Positions 62,437 through 64,000 of a stretch of DNA of 64,000 bases are shown piece by piece; the first letter of the stretch is position 1; every line of letters begins with the position of its first letter. The notes below the pieces were generated by a model. That model was not told the DNA's origin and ran no database searches. It saw only the letters and a list, made by a program, of their open reading frames with translations. The stretch lies in NCBI RefSeq assembly GCF_965638725.1, contig NC_134950.1:11346101-11410100 (forward strand), in the 5' to 3' direction. The stretch comes from Aptenodytes patagonicus (Eukaryota; Chordata; Aves; Sphenisciformes; Spheniscidae). Both the position numbers and the translations under genes were made by a program.

Positions 62437-64000
62437 TATACCACAAAACCACTTCAGAACCCTTTCTGAAAAACACAGGGGAAGTGCAGCCTCTCACGGA
62501 AAAGGCATTTGCACCTGGATCCAGCTCCACGGGAAAGCTGGGGCAAGAGACACTTGGCTGGGGACATGTGTGCTTGGGTCCTGCAGCAGCTCCTGCCCTC
62601 ACCTACAGCCAGGAAGCAGCTGCAGACATGTGGTCAGAGGGTAAGTAGGAACCAGCAGCATCAGAGAAATGGGGGAAGCAGTTAGGAAGCACTGAGAACA
62701 AGGAAACAGTCATAAAATGTGGCCGCGGTTCTGGGCTGCAGAAATGTCACAAATCCAGTGCATTTATATGAATTCTTTACAGCAAACTGGGCTCGGTTAC
62801 ACACACAGGACCAGCCATGACTTATATGATTTCCAACTTACACAGCATCAGTCACAGATTCCTTATTACACAAAGTTATTTTCCTTATCATATCTGCCAC
62901 AGACGATAAAACTAAACAAATGGGTGAATATAATTCATTCACTGGTTTATGAACCTGCAGTCCCACAGAGACAGTAGGATATGGCAATCCAAACTGCAGT
63001 GCTGCTAAAATTGAGGGACAAAAAGCAACACAAGATCACAGTGCTACCAGCTTATAAGGATTTATTTCAGGAAGCCAAATGTACTCTGGGATTGCTGTTG
63101 CTCCCCTCCTTTCTGGGTTCATTATCCTTACTGTAAAACATTTACCTATAAACATCAAAACAAGGCACCATGATTTCAAGGGGATACCCATGCATCAGCT
63201 CAGGCTGGAAATGGATATGGGTTTATTTAGGGTTTTGGAAGGTTTTGAGGTGTCAAGGTCAATGATCCCTTTTAATGGAAAAGCCTCGCTTGCCCCTTTG
63301 AAAATTGCAATGGTGCAATAGATATATACATAACAAAAATCTTTCATCACTGTATTCCACCTGCTTTGGGTTGCACTTTAATGTAAAAGAGCAGTCCAAA
63401 AATATCAGATGGACTGTAGATTTGCTGTCCCGTTGAGATCATTACTAACTTGGCATTGACTTTGCACAAAGTGGTGACAGCAAAGATAGCTGAATTACAC
63501 AGACATGGTTCAGTTTGGGATTTTTTATATGAAAAAAAAGCAAAAGAAAAGAGAGTATCGCATAGCGCTCAGACAGAAATCATGCATGCTGTGAAATGCC
63601 AGGAAAGGGAGCTCAGTGTATAACTGTCTTGAGGACATCGGGAATACCCAGACTGGCACTGAGGACATTTGCAAATACAAGCTAATGCCTTTCAGGATTA
63701 GTTTTTAAACACACAATGATGCAAATGTTTATTTATCCTCAGAGTAGCAGATTGTTAGTATTGCATACGCCAAAATATGCTTTGGCCACAATCTGATGAC
63801 AAAGCCTTGTCTGAGAGATACTGATCAGTCTGGGGAGCTGAAGTGACACAGAAGAGATTTAAAAATCAAGGGGGTCTGTTCTCTGAGGCATACACAAAGT
63901 ATTCATTAACTGTTACCAGCACATAATTCTCTCCATCCTGTCTCCTGCACTGCAACCAGATGGAAGGAAAAGATATTTTGGGGAAACAGATATATTGATT
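62437..64000. other. Non-genic right edge
   Basis: Unique AT-rich sequence to the window end. No gene, RNA or transposon could be supported. Confidence 0.45.

Overview
This is vertebrate nuclear DNA, almost certainly from a bird. The repeats point that way: CR1 LINEs with the typical (ATTCTATG)-type 3' end, and avian-style endogenous retrovirus LTRs. The only intact protein-coding gene is compact, with one coding exon in a strong CpG island, inside a long AT-rich gene-poor region. The gene is LRATD2 (FAM84B), which in human lies in the 8q24 gene desert between TRIB1 and MYC. The window therefore looks like the bird counterpart of that desert.

Layout. Positions 1 to about 25.9 kb hold no recognisable gene: unique AT-rich sequence, a few old SINE fragments, two 5'-truncated CR1 copies (16.7 and 20.4 kb), and stretches that look like candidate regulatory DNA (12.0-12.4 kb). 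From 26.0 to 28.2 kb lies LRATD2: CpG-island promoter, a 64-bp pure purine tract, a non-coding exon 1 with a short upstream ORF, a 486-bp intron, and exon 2 with the whole 298-codon CDS. From 28.2 to 35.4 kb is 3' UTR or downstream flank. From 35.4 to 37.9 kb is a broken CR1 (3' end, endonuclease remnant, ORF1 esterase remnant, no reverse transcriptase seen), abutted by a GC-rich LTR. From 38 to 55.5 kb is mostly unique sequence with several palindromes and alternating purine-pyrimidine tracts.

From 55,529 to 57,911 lies a compact endogenous retrovirus wreck flanked by a perfect 5-bp target duplication (CCATG). Its two outer LTR pieces are complementary truncations. Its internal ORF is split by a second LTR of the same family in the opposite orientation. 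From 58 to 64 kb is unique DNA with a homeodomain/POU-motif cluster at 60.5-60.74 kb, two CR1 pieces in opposite orientation, and a second fragment of the 37-kb LTR family.

I see no operon, CRISPR array, tRNA or rRNA gene, and no convincing new biological system. The most rewarding items are the nested retrovirus, the LRATD2 pseudo-active site with a cysteine two residues from the lost nucleophile position, the promoter purine tract with its uORF, and the candidate enhancer blocks. Family assignments come from recognition by eye; no database search was run.
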